Notes under the pieces: model-generated
The model's input: the letters and a program-made list of their open reading frames with translations, nothing else
What the model was told of the DNA's origin: nothing
Database searches by the model: none
Program-made: the position numbers and the translations under genes
From: Ferruginibacter sp.
Lineage (GTDB): Bacteria > Bacteroidota > Bacteroidia > Chitinophagales > Chitinophagaceae
Assembly: GCA_019638575.1 (NCBI GenBank)
Contig: JAHBTN010000014.1
Location: 37,542-101,541, forward strand
Direction: 5' to 3'
Length of the DNA stretch: 64,000 nt
Shown: positions 18,338 through 27,026 of the stretch, piece after piece
How positions within the stretch are numbered: position 1 is the first letter of the stretch
Layout of the letters: each line of letters starts with the position of its first letter

Positions 18338-19939
18338 TTAGTGTACAGATTGTACGTTATGAGTATTTTCAATTTGATAAACTTCCCTGAAGCCATCCAG
18401 TTTGCAGCGTATATTTTTAAGCGGCGCTTTTATATCCCTGAATTCTTTTATCAGCTCCAGGATATCAAAATCAATATAATCGGTAGTGGATGCATCTATA
18501 ACAACCCTGCTGTTTGCCGGTACATGGTCAAGCATTTGCCTGATGCTTGCTTTGTTTAAAAACGAAACTTCTTCGGAGAGTTTAACATGTATAATATCGC
18601 CTTCGTGATGTTTATCCTTATGAAAAAAATAAGAATTCTTAAGGTTGCCATGTAAGATGGCTCCTGTAGCGGCAATTAATCCGGCCAATACACCAATTAA
18701 CAGGCCCTCGCCTTTTAAAGTAGGGGAAATGCCAAACAGGTCAATGGCAAGAATAAAAGCAACGGTTACAAAAAAAGGTATGTACTGGTATTTACCGTTC
18801 TGAATTATATTAGTAAACACTTTTAAATTACATAATTTATAGCCTACTAAAATTAAAATAGCAGCCAATGCACTTAACGGAATTTTATTTAACAGCGGCG
18901 CAATAAAAATTACACATACCAATAGTAATATGCCATGCAGTATGGCAGATGTTTTGGATTTTGCCCCTGCATTTATATTAGCGCTGCTACGAACTATTAC
19001 ACTGGTAACGGGTAAGCCGCCAATAAGCCCGGCTATGCTGTTACCAATGCCTTGGGCAAAAAGTTCTTTGTTCCTGTTGGTTACATTTCGTTCGGGATCT
19101 ATATTATCAACTGCTTCAATACTAAGCAATGTTTCTAACGAAGCAATTAATGCAATCATGGCACCGGTTATTATCACTTCGCTGTTTAAAAAACCATTAA
19201 AATCGGGTAGTGTAAAAAAACTTAAAAATTCCGAAGTAGTTTTTGCCGCCTGAATTTTTACAAGGTGATCGTTACCGATTAAGAATGCACTGTTTGTTGC
19301 TCTTAATATTTCATTAATAATTACAGCTACAATAACGGCAACCAATGCACCGGGTATTAATTTCACCCTCTTTTTTATAAATGGTTTTTCCCAAACAATC
19401 ATGATTAAAAGTGAAATAATACAAATGATAAAAACACCCACATCAATATGCTGCAAAGGTTGTAATAACTCATTCTTATCTGACATGCCATAAGGAAACA
19501 GTTCATTGATGTTTCCGTTTTTGTCTTTATCATATCCAAAAGCATGCGGTATTTGCTTGGCAATAATCAAAATACCTATACTGGTTAGCAAACCTTTAAT
19601 AACACTTGATGGAAAATAATTGGCAATACCGCCAAGTTTTAAAAAACTCATCAGCATTTGCAGCATGCCTGCAATAACCACGGCGCAAAGAAACAGCCTG
19701 AAATCGCCGATGTTTGTAATAGCGGCAAGTACAAGTGCAGCAAGGCCGGCAGCCGGGCCACTCACACTAAGTTTTGAAGAACTTAAGAACCCAATAACTA
19801 TACCACCAATAATACCCGAGATAATGCCGCTGAAAAACGGGGCTCCCGAAGCAAGCGCTATACCTAAACACAGTGGCAGCGCTACAAGAAATACAACTAT
19901 ACTGGAAGGGATGTCTTCCTTTAAATATTTTAAGGACAT
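18338..19939 (-). CDS. SulP family inorganic anion transporter (probably bicarbonate or sulfate)
   Basis: The 533-aa protein has 10-14 membrane segments, with the SulP opening VVFLVALPLCLGIALASGAP and the block VDNIDPERNVTNRNKELFAQG. The C-terminal ~100 residues (VSFLNKASIRQMLDHVP and VIDASTTDYIDFDILE) look like a STAS-type regulatory domain. Coupling to carbonic anhydrase favours bicarbonate as substrate. This is inferred from context; sulfate cannot be excluded. Confidence 0.88.
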   Translation of the reverse strand: MSLKYLKEDIPSSIVVFLVALPLCLGIALASGAPFFSGIISGIIGGIVIGFLSSSKLSVSGPAAGLAALVLAAITNIGDFRLFLCAVVIAGMLQMLMSFLKLGGIANYFPSSVIKGLLTSIGILIIAKQIPHAFGYDKDKNGNINELFPYGMSDKNELLQPLQHIDVGVFIICIISLLIMIVWEKPFIKKRVKLIPGALVAVIVAVIINEILRATNSAFLIGNDHLVKIQAAKTTSEFLSFFTLPDFNGFLNSEVIITGAMIALIASLETLLSIEAVDNIDPERNVTNRNKELFAQGIGNSIAGLIGGLPVTSVIVRSSANINAGAKSKTSAILHGILLLVCVIFIAPLLNKIPLSALAAILILVGYKLCNLKVFTNIIQNGKYQYIPFFVTVAFILAIDLFGISPTLKGEGLLIGVLAGLIAATGAILHGNLKNSYFFHKDKHHEGDIIHVKLSEEVSFLNKASIRQMLDHVPANSRVVIDASTTDYIDFDILELIKEFRDIKAPLKNIRCKLDGFREVYQIENTHNVQSVH

Positions 19940-20053
19940 AATCTTTAAAAATGTTTTTATATTTTGAATGAATATGCTGCAGGTATATGGTTATGCCTGC
20001 AAAGCATTTTGCTTTGCTTAATTGCTTAAGCCAAAAATTTTGAAATATAAAAA

Positions 20054-20404
20054 CTAAAGATCGGGTGGAGGGGCAATCAGTTCAAAATGCACCAATGCAT
20101 ATTCTGATTCGTTGTGTAAAGCATATTGTGCTCGTTTGCCAACAGCAATACCTGCCGAAGGCAAATGAAATTCATGAACATATTCTTCCTGTAAATTCAG
20201 GTTAGAGCCAATGTTGGAAGATTTTTCTCCCGTAGGGATATCCTGTGCAGCAGATTTTTTTTCGCACTGCTCAATATTATTTTGTGCATTACCATACACA
20301 AAAAAGTTTACGCCGGTTAAAAAAAACAGTGTAAAGCACATGATTAATGCGGCAATATATTTACCTAATGATGTTTGTAATGATATGGTGCCTGTTTTTT
20401 TCAA
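20054..20404 (-). CDS. Small membrane-anchored or exported protein, unknown function
   Basis: The ORF has one hydrophobic segment (KYIAALIMCFTLFFLTGVNFFV) followed by a soluble tail of about 75 residues. The TTG at 20411-20413 lies inside a TAnnTTTG box, so the start is more likely the next TTG (20404), 6 nt behind the box; the first in-frame ATG (20341) would cut the hydrophobic segment. No family is recognised. It faces the same way as the SulP operon and lies just upstream of it. Confidence 0.5.
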   Translation of the reverse strand: MKKTGTISLQTSLGKYIAALIMCFTLFFLTGVNFFVYGNAQNNIEQCEKKSAAQDIPTGEKSSNIGSNLNLQEEYVHEFHLPSAGIAVGKRAQYALHNESEYALVHFELIAPPPDL

Positions 20405-20410
20405 GTGTCG

Positions 20411-20418
20411 CAAAACTA
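20411..20418 (-). promoter_or_regulatory. Bacteroidota -7 element TAGTTTTG (minus strand)
   Basis: Read on the minus strand, the octamer fits TAnnTTTG and ends 6 nt before a TTG codon that opens the small protein gene. The geometry equals that of darA. No -33 element is visible. Confidence 0.45.
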
Positions 20419-20632
20419 ACGTATTTTTTTTGTTGAAAGTATAAGCGGCATGTTTTATTTATATTAATATGCTTGTTATGGAATTTTTTTGACAAAAATT
20501 TTACTTTACCGAACAGGGCTTTATGTACGTTGGGAATTTTTATTCCCTCTGCCGGATCCGCTGCACGGATTTGAAATAGCTGATGTTACATAGTTAAGCT
20601 CCGCTTTTACAAATACTTTTTTTTGGCAAAGA

Positions 20633-20929
20633 TTATTTTAGGTCTCGATTGAAATTATCCCGTCTCCCATCCCATATTGACAAAACGAAAATTGATCGTG
20701 GGGATATTTCATAGAAAATTAAATAATTACGGATTATTTTAACTCTTACATTTTCTATGTTAGTTTTTCGACCAATTTGAGGATTTTTGCTAATTTCTCG
20801 AAGAGCAGTAACGATTAGTTTATTTAGTTTTCGGCTGAAGAATTTAGACTTGTTTCTTTTAATCCAATACTTTAGAATTTCACGACGCTCACTTTGTGCA
20901 GAAACCGTCCAAATTATTTGCCGAGCCAT
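20633..20929 (-). CDS. ParE/RelE-family toxin
   Basis: The 98-aa basic protein shows the RelE/ParE fold: IIWTVSAQSERREILKYWI at the N-terminus, then KNPQIGRKT and VRVKIIRNYLIFYEI, ending in FVLSIWDGRRD. It overlaps the stop of the antitoxin-like gene by 16 nt, the usual antitoxin-first order. ParE homologues poison gyrase and RelE homologues cleave mRNA; the sequence does not decide which. Confidence 0.85.
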   Translation of the reverse strand: MARQIIWTVSAQSERREILKYWIKRNKSKFFSRKLNKLIVTALREISKNPQIGRKTNIENVRVKIIRNYLIFYEISPRSIFVLSIWDGRRDNFNRDLK

Positions 20930-21147
20930 TCGTTTATTTCTTTATTTGCAGCTAACCCGGTTATATATTTCTTTTGTTTGACCTCTTGCTTTGCTTCCGA
21001 AACTCTCTTTTTTTGAGCATTACTGAGTTGAAAAACGCCTTCATCTAATTCAAAATCAAGAACTCTTTTTATTTCTTTAATGATGTTTGTTTCTTTAATC
21101 TGAGTGATTTTGTTAATTACGTCTATCTTTAAATTGGCTGAAGACAT
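20914..21147 (-). CDS. Antitoxin-like partner of the ParE/RelE toxin
   Basis: The 77-aa protein is charged and helical, with MSSANLKIDVINKITQ at the start. The C-terminal half (ALSN-like QLSNAQKKRVSEAKQEV) is typical of addiction antitoxins that wrap the toxin. The longer reading frame begins at 21183 (ATG), but the ATG at 21147 gives the normal length. It is encoded just before the toxin and should neutralise it and repress the operon. Confidence 0.72.
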   Translation of the reverse strand: MSSANLKIDVINKITQIKETNIIKEIKRVLDFELDEGVFQLSNAQKKRVSEAKQEVKQKKYITGLAANKEINEWLGK

Positions 21148-21236
21148 GATCTGAAATTTATGTGTAAGATACAGAATTTTCAACCGATTTAGCCCTTCGA
21201 TTAGCTTTGCCTTTTTATTAGCAGCCCTTATGTTTA

Positions 21237-21608
21237 TTAGCGATGTTGGTCAATTAAAATATTATTTCCGTCTGGGTCAGTCAAAGTTATGTAAGCAGGC
21301 CCTTCAGTTTTTGTGTCAGCTTCGGCAGTTAATTCTATTCCCGCATTTTTCAAGTGTTCTTGAATAACTCTTACGTCATCAAATTCTTCTAAATTCTTTG
21401 CGTTGCCGTCCCAGCCTGGATTGAAAGTGATAATATTGTCCTCAAACATTCCTTGAAAAAGTCCAATTACAGCGTTTTCGTTTTTTAATACAATCCAGTT
21501 TTGGTCAATATTTCCACCTTTGTAACTGAAACCCAATTTTTCATAAAACTCTTTTGATTTAAGAATGTCTTTTACATTAAGACTTATAGAAAATGCTCCT
21601 AATTTCAT
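21237..21608 (-). CDS. VOC (glyoxalase/bleomycin resistance) family protein
   Basis: A 123-aa protein with two beta-alpha-beta-beta-beta repeats: KLGAFSISLNVKDILKSKEFY in the first and GPAYITLTDPDGNNILIDQ in the second. The metal-ligand positions are only partly conserved, so a catalytic role is uncertain. Related proteins encoded next to DUF4199 and LuxR-type genes are often annotated only as VOC. Its start overlaps the end of the DUF4199 gene by 4 nt. Confidence 0.85.
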   Translation of the reverse strand: MKLGAFSISLNVKDILKSKEFYEKLGFSYKGGNIDQNWIVLKNENAVIGLFQGMFEDNIITFNPGWDGNAKNLEEFDDVRVIQEHLKNAGIELTAEADTKTEGPAYITLTDPDGNNILIDQHR

Positions 21609-22144
21609 ATTGTATTATTTTTTGTTTTTCGTTTTAATATTAAAGAACTGATAAGTGATACAATTAATCCAACAGGTAAAATTTCTGCATAAGTCATCAG
21701 AGCATTGAAGAACGGATTTTTGTACATTTTGCCAAACTCCTTCATTTCTTTTGTCTTACTCTCAATTTCTGATACAGTTGCTCCATCTGCTTTCATATTT
21801 TCAATTTCGTGAATGCTGTAATTTTCCAAAAAGTTTGGGTTGAAGAAAAAAAAGTAAATCAACCACGAAACAACATACATTGTAGAAGCAATCAGTACAA
21901 TTAAAATCCCAATTTTAAAGGCTTTCCCGAAACTAATAACACCATTGTTGTATTTGTCACGGTAGTTACGAATACCTACAAAAACCATCGAAAACGCAAT
22001 CAGCATAGAAGCGTAGCCAATGAGCATACTTGTATTCCAGTCCACTTTGCCTTCGCAATGGCTGTAATAATTTATTGAAAATAGCATTATTACCGAAACG
22101 ATAATGCCCGAAATAAGCCCGTAGATGAGAATGTTTTTTCGCAT
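21605..22144 (-). CDS. DUF4199 domain membrane protein
   Basis: The 179-aa protein has four membrane segments and the pattern ILIYGLISGIIVSVIML followed by MLIGYASMLIAFSMVFVGIRNYRD, typical of DUF4199. The function of the family is not established. It is translationally coupled to the VOC gene, and a LuxR-type regulator lies just upstream. Confidence 0.8.
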   Translation of the reverse strand: MRKNILIYGLISGIIVSVIMLFSINYYSHCEGKVDWNTSMLIGYASMLIAFSMVFVGIRNYRDKYNNGVISFGKAFKIGILIVLIASTMYVVSWLIYFFFFNPNFLENYSIHEIENMKADGATVSEIESKTKEMKEFGKMYKNPFFNALMTYAEILPVGLIVSLISSLILKRKTKNNTI

Positions 22145-22253
22145 TTTTTGAAAGATTTATTGATACAAATTTGAGAAAAGCAACGCTTTCTTCGGTTATA
22201 CTTTTGGCTATTTTTTAAAGTTCGTGTTTACTTTCATACCAAAGTATAAGTGT

Positions 22254-22733
22254 TTAAGCGATAAGATTCAGTCTTTTGGCTTTTTCAATTGCTTGTGTTC
22301 TTCTTTTTACGTCCAATTTTTCAAAAAGATTTTGATTGTGGGCTTTCACAGTACTTAACGAAACAAAAAGTCGAGAAGCGATTTCCTGATTTGTAAGCCC
22401 TTTTGCTAAAAGTTCTAAAACCTCCAATTCTCTTTTGCTCAATTCAAGTTTGGAAATTAGGGCAGTATTCTGAACAAAGTTTTCAGATTTTTCAATGTAA
22501 ATTTCTTTTTCAATAACTACGGTTTCAATTTTCGGTTTGGAAAGTTTCAACGCAAGCCAAATCCCTAATGCAGTAAATAAAATAGCAATAAGCCCGATAT
22601 AAATTTCGTACGAATGTTCAAAAATGATGAAACGTAGTTCTAGCCATTTCAGAAAAAACAACAGGAAAGCTAAGCTGATTCCATAAATGATGTTTGTCTT
22701 GTTTTTAGTTAATATATTTTTGTCAATCGTCAT
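22254..22733 (-). CDS. LuxR-type transcriptional regulator with N-terminal membrane segments
   Basis: The 159-aa protein has two hydrophobic helices near the N-terminus, then a GerE/LuxR DNA-binding domain ([20 protein letters not shown], then [17 protein letters not shown]). There is no response-regulator domain. Being membrane-anchored, it could act as a one-component sensor. It is probably the regulator of the DUF4199-VOC pair, 109 nt downstream. Confidence 0.85.
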   Translation of the reverse strand: MTIDKNILTKNKTNIIYGISLAFLLFFLKWLELRFIIFEHSYEIYIGLIAILFTALGIWLALKLSKPKIETVVIEKEIYIEKSENFVQNTALISKLELSKRELEVLELLAKGLTNQEIASRLFVSLSTVKAHNQNLFEKLDVKRRTQAIEKAKRLNLIA

Positions 22734-22842
22734 AAATTTTGCCTGTGTTTGTTTATTCGGAATGGTTGCCCATATTGTTCCAGTATTTGCTAAGGCAGGG
22801 AATTGTTGCTATGTCTGCCTAGTACAAACACCCATTTACCTG

Positions 22843-22858
22843 CCTGCCGATAGGCAGG
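22843..22858. repeat. Short hairpin repeat CCTGCC-GATA-GGCAGG
   Basis: A 6-bp perfect stem with a GATA loop, embedded in further CCTG copies. Similar GC-rich hairpins recur in Bacteroidota genomes and may be REP-like sites. The stretch 22734-23030 around it contains no credible ORF. Confidence 0.45.
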
Positions 22859-23030
22859 AAAATATGCAGTTGAAGTTTTGAACTAAAGTTGAATAATGAA
22901 CGTGCAGCTCTGACTGAGTCTGATATACTGATAATAAATATCAGCATCATGCCTCGTTAGAGTCGTTTGACTGGAACCAGTGAAATATGCTTTCATTTTT
23001 ATTCAATGTAGATCATAATCTTTTCAAATC

Positions 23031-23744
23031 TTACAAAACCCTAATCATTATATTTTTAAAATAAACTTTATTGCCATGGTCCTGCAAAGCAATATGCCCT
23101 TTTTTAGCAGTGCCATAGTCGGGGTATTCTTTCCACTTGCCTGTTTCTTTTTTATTTTTCCATGTATCGTCCCAGGCATTAAAACTTACAATTTTTTCTC
23201 CGTTCAACCAATGCTCTACATGGCCTTTATTAAAAACTATCCTGCTCGAATTCCATTCGCCTACGGGTTTTAATTTTTTCTTTTCATTAGCTGTTGTCAT
23301 GGCATAGTCTGCGCCGGTCTTTTGCCAGTCTTCCAGTTTTTCGGGAAAACCAATATCATCTATCATCTGGTATTCGGGCCCGGTTTCGTATGGGGCAGTA
23401 TATTTTTTACTTTCTATTACATGATACATTACACCGCTGTTGCCGCCTTTAGTTATTTTCCAATCCCATTTCAATTCAAAGTTTTCATATTCTGCATCGG
23501 TTACAATATCGCCACCGTGTGCATCGGCAGCGGCACCCAGGCAAACCATGGCGCCATCTTCAATAGCCCAGTTAGGTATGGCGCCGGTTTTATTAAAGCC
23601 ATGCCAGCCATTCAGCGTCTTACCATCAAACAGGCTCACCCACATAAAATTGTTTGTTTTAGCCTTTGCAGGTTTTAATAAAAACGAAGTGCAAATTGCA
23701 GATATAAATAAAATGCCTGCGGCAATAAAAAATTTTGTTTTCAT
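23031..23744 (-). CDS. DUF1080 (3-keto-disaccharide hydrolase-like) secreted protein
   Basis: The 237-aa protein has a signal peptide and a jelly-roll DUF1080 domain. Marker blocks are FDGKTLNGWHGF, GDIVTDAEYENFELKWDWKI and GNSGVMYHV. The family is named for hydrolysis of 3-keto-glycosides, and the two neighbours (an oxidoreductase and another DUF1080 protein) fit such a pathway. Expected location is periplasmic. It is the last gene of a three-gene operon. Confidence 0.88.
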   Translation of the reverse strand: MKTKFFIAAGILFISAICTSFLLKPAKAKTNNFMWVSLFDGKTLNGWHGFNKTGAIPNWAIEDGAMVCLGAAADAHGGDIVTDAEYENFELKWDWKITKGGNSGVMYHVIESKKYTAPYETGPEYQMIDDIGFPEKLEDWQKTGADYAMTTANEKKKLKPVGEWNSSRIVFNKGHVEHWLNGEKIVSFNAWDDTWKNKKETGKWKEYPDYGTAKKGHIALQDHGNKVYFKNIMIRVL

Positions 23745-23754
23745 GATGATTGGT

Positions 23755-25122
23755 TTATTTTTTTATTAATTGCATGTTTTCGGGGTTCCATAAAATTGCT
23801 TTGTCCTGGTTATAGCTATCGTTGCATAAAAGTGCCGGTGCTGCGGCCCGGTAACCAAACACAGCATCTTCGGTTACTTTGCCTCCATTGCGTATGGCTG
23901 TAAAAAAGTTTACAAAATGATCGTAAGGCCCGCCTTTATAACCTTTTTCAGCAGCAAAAGTATATTCTTCGGGAGGCAAAATTCTTTTACGGTCGGTAAC
24001 CGGTGTGCCAGCTTTTTTCATTTGCTCAATGTAAAAAGGATCGTCTGAATCTGTTGTCTTGTTTCTTTTCAGCGTAACACTATCCCAGGTAATATCCATC
24101 GATCCTTCGCTGCCTACTAATTTTAAATAAGTGGTACCGCTGGTGCCATCTACAAAATTGCAACGCAAAGAAAGATTAAACGGTGCATGCGCTTTACTCT
24201 CAGGATAATCGAATGTGCCCAACAACACATCCGGCACTTCACGGCCATCTTTCCAATAGCGCAATCCGCCGGAGGCGTAAATTTTATTTGGCCCAAAAGA
24301 ATTAGTTATAAAATGTAAGCTCGAAAAAAGATGAACAAAGAGATCGCCGGCCATACCGGTTCCGTAATCGAGATAATTTCTCCAGCGAAAAAATCGGGTA
24401 GCATCAAAAGGCCGCTTATGTGTATTGCTGATGAATGTTTCCCAATCAACAGTAGCAGGCGATGCATCGGCCGGTATAAGATATTGCCAGGCGCCAATTG
24501 GCGAATGCCTTGCCCAAAAACCTTCAGCATAATTTAGCTGGCCTATGGCGCCATCTTTTAAAAGTGCTTTTGCTTTTTCGTTGCCAAGCGATGAAACACT
24601 CTGGCTGCCCACCTGGAAAATTTTTCCTGTTTCTGTTTGCGCTTTTATTACGGCAGGGCCTTCGGTAATATCATGTACCATTGGTTTTTCGCAATACACA
24701 TGCTTGCCTGCACGCATGGCATCAACCGAAATTTGCTGGTGCCAGTGATCGGGTGTGGCAATGATGACCGCATCAACATCATTGCGGTTTAAAATTTCTT
24801 TATAATGCCTGGATATGAAAAGATCCTTACCCCATTTTGCCTGCGCCTCTTTTAAACGGCCGTCGTACAAATCGCAGGCGGCTACCAATTTTGTGTTGGG
24901 TACCTGCAATGCAGTAATGGTATCCTGCACACCCATACCTCCGGCGCCTATCAATGCAATATTGATTTTATCATTAACACTGGCAGGTGTTCTCTTTAGT
25001 TTTTCAACATAAACATTTTTTGTTGTTGATGCTAAAACATGGGAGCTGGTTGCTACTGCTGCTGTAGCAAGGCCCATTTTTTTAATAAATTTCCTTCTTG
25101 ATGATGCTGGCAAATTTTCCAT
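23755..25122 (-). CDS. Gfo/Idh/MocA family oxidoreductase with Tat-type signal
   Basis: The 455-aa protein begins with a twin-arginine signal (SRRKFIKKMGLATAAVA). It then has a Rossmann NAD(P) site (IALIGAGGMGVQD) and the sugar-binding motif EKPMVHD. The C-terminal alpha/beta domain is typical of the family. The Tat signal means that the protein folds with its cofactor and is exported. It probably oxidises or reduces a sugar at C3, making or removing the 3-keto group that the flanking DUF1080 proteins act upon. The substrate is unknown. Confidence 0.88.
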   Translation of the reverse strand: MENLPASSRRKFIKKMGLATAAVATSSHVLASTTKNVYVEKLKRTPASVNDKINIALIGAGGMGVQDTITALQVPNTKLVAACDLYDGRLKEAQAKWGKDLFISRHYKEILNRNDVDAVIIATPDHWHQQISVDAMRAGKHVYCEKPMVHDITEGPAVIKAQTETGKIFQVGSQSVSSLGNEKAKALLKDGAIGQLNYAEGFWARHSPIGAWQYLIPADASPATVDWETFISNTHKRPFDATRFFRWRNYLDYGTGMAGDLFVHLFSSLHFITNSFGPNKIYASGGLRYWKDGREVPDVLLGTFDYPESKAHAPFNLSLRCNFVDGTSGTTYLKLVGSEGSMDITWDSVTLKRNKTTDSDDPFYIEQMKKAGTPVTDRKRILPPEEYTFAAEKGYKGGPYDHFVNFFTAIRNGGKVTEDAVFGYRAAAPALLCNDSYNQDKAILWNPENMQLIKK

Positions 25123-25165
25123 CCGGTAAAAAATTAAGTTATAAAATGAATGTTGAGCTTGATTC

Positions 25166-25765
25166 TTATTTCAATTCTTTTATGCGGATATTTTTCCATT
25201 TCACTTTTATTCCTCCGCCATCATGTATTTGTAAAGCAATAAAACCTTCGCCGGCGCCAATCTTTTCATCTTTTAAATAAACCATTTTATGCCCGTTCAG
25301 CCAGCTTGTAACTTCATCTCCATCCACCAGTATCTTCATCGTATTCCATTTACCCATCTTTAACCATTTTTCATCTTCGGGCTTTGGTTGTATCAGCCAG
25401 CCCCTGCCATACGATTCATAAATACCGCCGGTATGCAGGTTTTGCGGCGCCACTTCTACCTGCCAGCCGCTAATTTTTATGCCATCGATACTGGAACGAA
25501 TGAACACGCCGCTGTTACCATCAGCTTCTTGTTTAAACAGCAGTTTCAGTTCAAAGTTTTTGTAATTTTTGTTGGTTGACAGATAACCATATTTTTTATT
25601 GGGGCCGCTTTCGCAAACAAGCAGGTTGTTTTCAACATACCATTTTTCTGTACCATGAATTGTCCAGCCGTTTAAATCTTTTCCATTAAAAAGGGAAGTG
25701 AATTTTTGCGCCGGTACAGCTATACAATAAAAAGAAGCAACCAATAAAAACAACAATTGTTTCAT
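25166..25765 (-). CDS. DUF1080 (3-keto-disaccharide hydrolase-like) secreted protein
   Basis: A 199-aa second DUF1080 protein, with signal peptide and blocks FNGKDLNGWTIHG, NSGVFIRSS and GGIYESYGRGW. It is paralogous to the one at 23031 but clearly diverged. It is the first gene of the operon, 43 nt before the oxidoreductase, and probably acts on a related substrate. Confidence 0.88.
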   Translation of the reverse strand: MKQLLFLLVASFYCIAVPAQKFTSLFNGKDLNGWTIHGTEKWYVENNLLVCESGPNKKYGYLSTNKNYKNFELKLLFKQEADGNSGVFIRSSIDGIKISGWQVEVAPQNLHTGGIYESYGRGWLIQPKPEDEKWLKMGKWNTMKILVDGDEVTSWLNGHKMVYLKDEKIGAGEGFIALQIHDGGGIKVKWKNIRIKELK

Positions 25766-25971
25766 GTTAAAAAAATTGAGAAAAAAGAATTATTTACAAA
25801 ATATTCCTTCTCTTAAAAGTAAGCATGATTTTTTACAAATCATAAACCCGGTATTACAGTTCAACTAAATTTTTAAAGCAGAACATTATATTGTAACAGT
25901 TTCGGTTTTATTTTTAAGTTCATTGAGGATTAGTTGTACTTTCACCCCGATAAAATTTTTTACTTTTCATC

Positions 25972-26991
25972 ATGCCTATTCTCCAAAGCATATCAAGGTT
26001 TTCGCTTTCATTATTACAACCCTTTGCCATGTTATCGTATTTAAACAGGCAAAAAAAATTCATACAAAAAAATATAGATCCTCTTTTAGCCGAAGCAAAA
26101 AATGCAAAGGATGGCAGCCTGGATGAAGATGATTGTAAAAAGATAACGGGTTATTATGGTTTGGCGGTGCCTGCTGTATTAGGCGAAGCTTTTTGTGCAT
26201 TGAGAGGAAAGGCAATTACTGAAAAGGAGCGGTTGGCAAGTACCTGTCAGGGCGCTATGACCGGCCTGGGCGATGATTTTTTTGATAAACAAAGGTTATC
26301 GGCACAGGGCGTAAAAGATTTTATTGAAAACCCCGGCGCATTTACAGGCAACAGCGCAAGCGAAAAACTTTTTCTTCATTTTTATAAAACGGCGCTGAAT
26401 AACGCACCACATGCCGAACAAATGCAGCAGCAACTGTATAAGGTGTTTCAAGCACAGTTGCTAAGCAAACAGCAGGATGTGCCGGGCTTATCGTATGAAA
26501 TGCTGAAGGATATCACTATAAGAAAAGGTGCCGAATCATTATTGTATTACCGTACGGCATTTGAACATCCTTTAAAACCCGGCGAAGAAAAAATGCTTTA
26601 CTGCCTTGGCGGCCTCATGCAATTAAGCAATGATATTTTTGATGTGTATAAAGATTATTGCAATGGGGTAACTACAATGGTAACATCTGCTAAAAAAATA
26701 AGTGAATTGCGTTTTTACTATTCAGCTGTTTTGAAAATAGGTTTTAGGGAAGCGTTTAGGGTGGGGTATCGTAAAAAAAATGTTCGAAAATTTTTAGGCA
26801 TTCTCTCTATGGGTATTTTCAGCCGTTGTTATGTTTGTATGCAACATTTAGAGAAACTTGAAAAAAATACAGATGCTGTTTTTGATATAAAAGCGTATAA
26901 AAGAAATGATTTGATTTGCGATATGGATACGGCTTACAACAAATGGAAATCGCTAAGAGTTCATACCGGGTTAATGCGTTTTAAACGGTAA
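25972..26991 (+). CDS. Class I isoprenoid-synthase-like protein
   Basis: The 339-aa helical protein carries an aspartate-rich motif DDFFD (residues 101-105) and a second motif NDIFDVYKD (residues 220-228). They lie about 120 residues apart, as in trans-prenyltransferases and terpene synthases, where they bind the diphosphate through Mg2+. Overall it looks like the orphan proteins labelled class 1 isoprenoid biosynthesis enzymes in Bacteroidota. No mevalonate/MEP, cyclase or P450 gene is nearby. The start ATG is 3 nt after a degenerate -7 box. It is convergent with recX, and the substrate is unknown. Confidence 0.7.
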   Translation: MPILQSISRFSLSLLQPFAMLSYLNRQKKFIQKNIDPLLAEAKNAKDGSLDEDDCKKITGYYGLAVPAVLGEAFCALRGKAITEKERLASTCQGAMTGLGDDFFDKQRLSAQGVKDFIENPGAFTGNSASEKLFLHFYKTALNNAPHAEQMQQQLYKVFQAQLLSKQQDVPGLSYEMLKDITIRKGAESLLYYRTAFEHPLKPGEEKMLYCLGGLMQLSNDIFDVYKDYCNGVTTMVTSAKKISELRFYYSAVLKIGFREAFRVGYRKKNVRKFLGILSMGIFSRCYVCMQHLEKLEKNTDAVFDIKAYKRNDLICDMDTAYNKWKSLRVHTGLMRFKR

Positions 26992-27026
26992 TTTTCCATT
27001 GTTTATAACAGGAAACAAGTTAGAGT

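Noticed and set aside
20520-20580. A region with GGATCCGCTGCACGGAT that looked like a tRNA or REP element
   Set aside because: It folds only into a 5-bp hairpin with no tRNA arms and no repeat copy in the window.
20633-21147. The toxin-antitoxin pair as part of a phage-defence island
   Set aside because: No nuclease, restriction, helicase or other defence gene lies nearby.
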